Position numbers and translations under genes: made by a program. The notes under the pieces were generated by a model, which saw only the letters and a list, made by a program, of their open reading frames with translations, had not been told where the DNA came from and made no database searches. Positions 5,105-5,383 of a stretch of 5,383 nucleotides of DNA are shown in pieces. The stretch comes from Verrucomicrobiia bacterium (GTDB taxonomy: Bacteria > Verrucomicrobiota > Verrucomicrobiia > Limisphaerales > DTLC01), in the NCBI GenBank assembly GCA_025061935.1, contig JANWZY010000195.1:1-5383 (forward strand), in the 5' to 3' direction. The first letter of the stretch is position 1, and each line of letters opens with the position of its first letter.

Positions 5105-5383
5105 TCAGCCAATGTATCCGAGTTGGCGCAACGAGACGTAATCTTTCTCGCGGTCGGCGCTCGGCCGGCCAATGACAATGTGGTCCAATACCTCGATCTT
5201 TAGCAGTTGCCCGGCTCGGACCAGCTCGCGCGTGATCCTGATGTCGGCCTCGCTCGGCGTAGGGTCACCGCTAGGATGATTGTGCACCAGGACTATCGCG
5301 GCTGCATTGGCCGTAATGGCATGCCGAAACACCTCGCGCGGATGAACCAGCAGGGTGTCGAGCGTGCCAGTGGCAATTTCTTC
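5105..5383 (-). CDS. radC: RadC-family JAB/MPN domain protein, N-terminus outside window
   Basis: The frame is open from the right edge to a TGA at 5105-5107, giving 92 residues of the C-terminal part; the start lies beyond the window. 'EEIATGTLDTLLVHPREVFRH' runs into 'VLVHNHPSGDPTPSEAD', an exact JAMM metal-binding motif HXHX7SX2D. Then follow 'LLKIEVLDHIVIG' and the terminal 'DYVSLRQLGYIG', typical of the DUF2466/RadC domain. The family was named for a supposed DNA-repair role that later genetic work did not uphold in E. coli, and its biochemical function remains unsettled. The intact motif suggests a zinc-binding, possibly hydrolytic domain. A GTG at 5330-5332 could look like a start, but the conserved sequence continues upstream of it, so it is an internal Val. 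Both an N-terminal helix-hairpin-helix region and standalone JAB forms exist; which applies here is not visible. Confidence 0.95.
   Translation of the reverse strand, partial: EEIATGTLDTLLVHPREVFRHAITANAAAIVLVHNHPSGDPTPSEADIRITRELVRAGQLLKIEVLDHIVIGRPSADREKDYVSLRQLGYIG

Noticed and set aside
5330..5332. GTG as the start of a short RadC-like protein
   Set aside because: Conserved RadC residues continue upstream in frame to the window edge, so the codon is internal.

Overview
The window is a GC-rich bacterial chromosome segment carrying mostly housekeeping genes. All of them lie on the minus strand except one small zinc-ribbon gene on the plus strand. LpxA indicates an outer membrane with lipid A, so the host is a Gram-negative bacterium. 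Three observations fit a Verrucomicrobia-like (PVC-group) genome: weak or absent Shine-Dalgarno sequences, lpxA next to radC rather than in the proteobacterial lpxD-fabZ-lpxA-lpxB cluster, and an in-frame repeat encoding an 'RLNASTVQQFN' peptide inside an aminotransferase. That placement is an inference from style and recollection, not from a database search.

Layout in minus-strand transcription order, from the right edge. The C-terminal half of a RadC-family JAB/MPN protein (5105-5383, N-terminus outside the window) is followed after 40 bp by lpxA (4255-5064), the first acyltransferase of lipid A synthesis. A 133-bp convergent gap separates lpxA from a 54-codon FmdB-type zinc-ribbon gene on the plus strand (3957-4121). 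That gene has a plausible sigma70-type promoter about 110 bp upstream. A roughly 300-bp divergent intergenic region then leads to queE (2900-3643), the radical-SAM enzyme that makes 7-carboxy-7-deazaguanine for queuosine. After 176 bp comes a class III PLP-dependent aminotransferase (1308-2723). After a further 111 bp comes rsmA/ksgA (288-1196), the 16S rRNA dimethyltransferase, and 9 bp beyond it a NUDIX hydrolase (1-278) that runs off the left edge. rsmA and the NUDIX gene are close enough to be co-transcribed; the other spacings leave room for separate promoters.

The genes do not form one pathway. They cover tRNA modification (queE), ribosome maturation (rsmA), envelope synthesis (lpxA), nucleotide or diphosphate housekeeping (NUDIX), amine metabolism (aminotransferase) and proteins of uncertain role (RadC, FmdB-like). 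I see no mobile element, CRISPR array, tRNA or rRNA, and no convincing evidence of an undescribed system. The most interesting feature is the repeat at about 2338-2409. It consists of tandem 8-bp units and a 10-bp inverted repeat and appears to have been inserted in frame into the aminotransferase, adding a polar peptide of roughly 28 residues. A second apparent loop expansion is present in RsmA.
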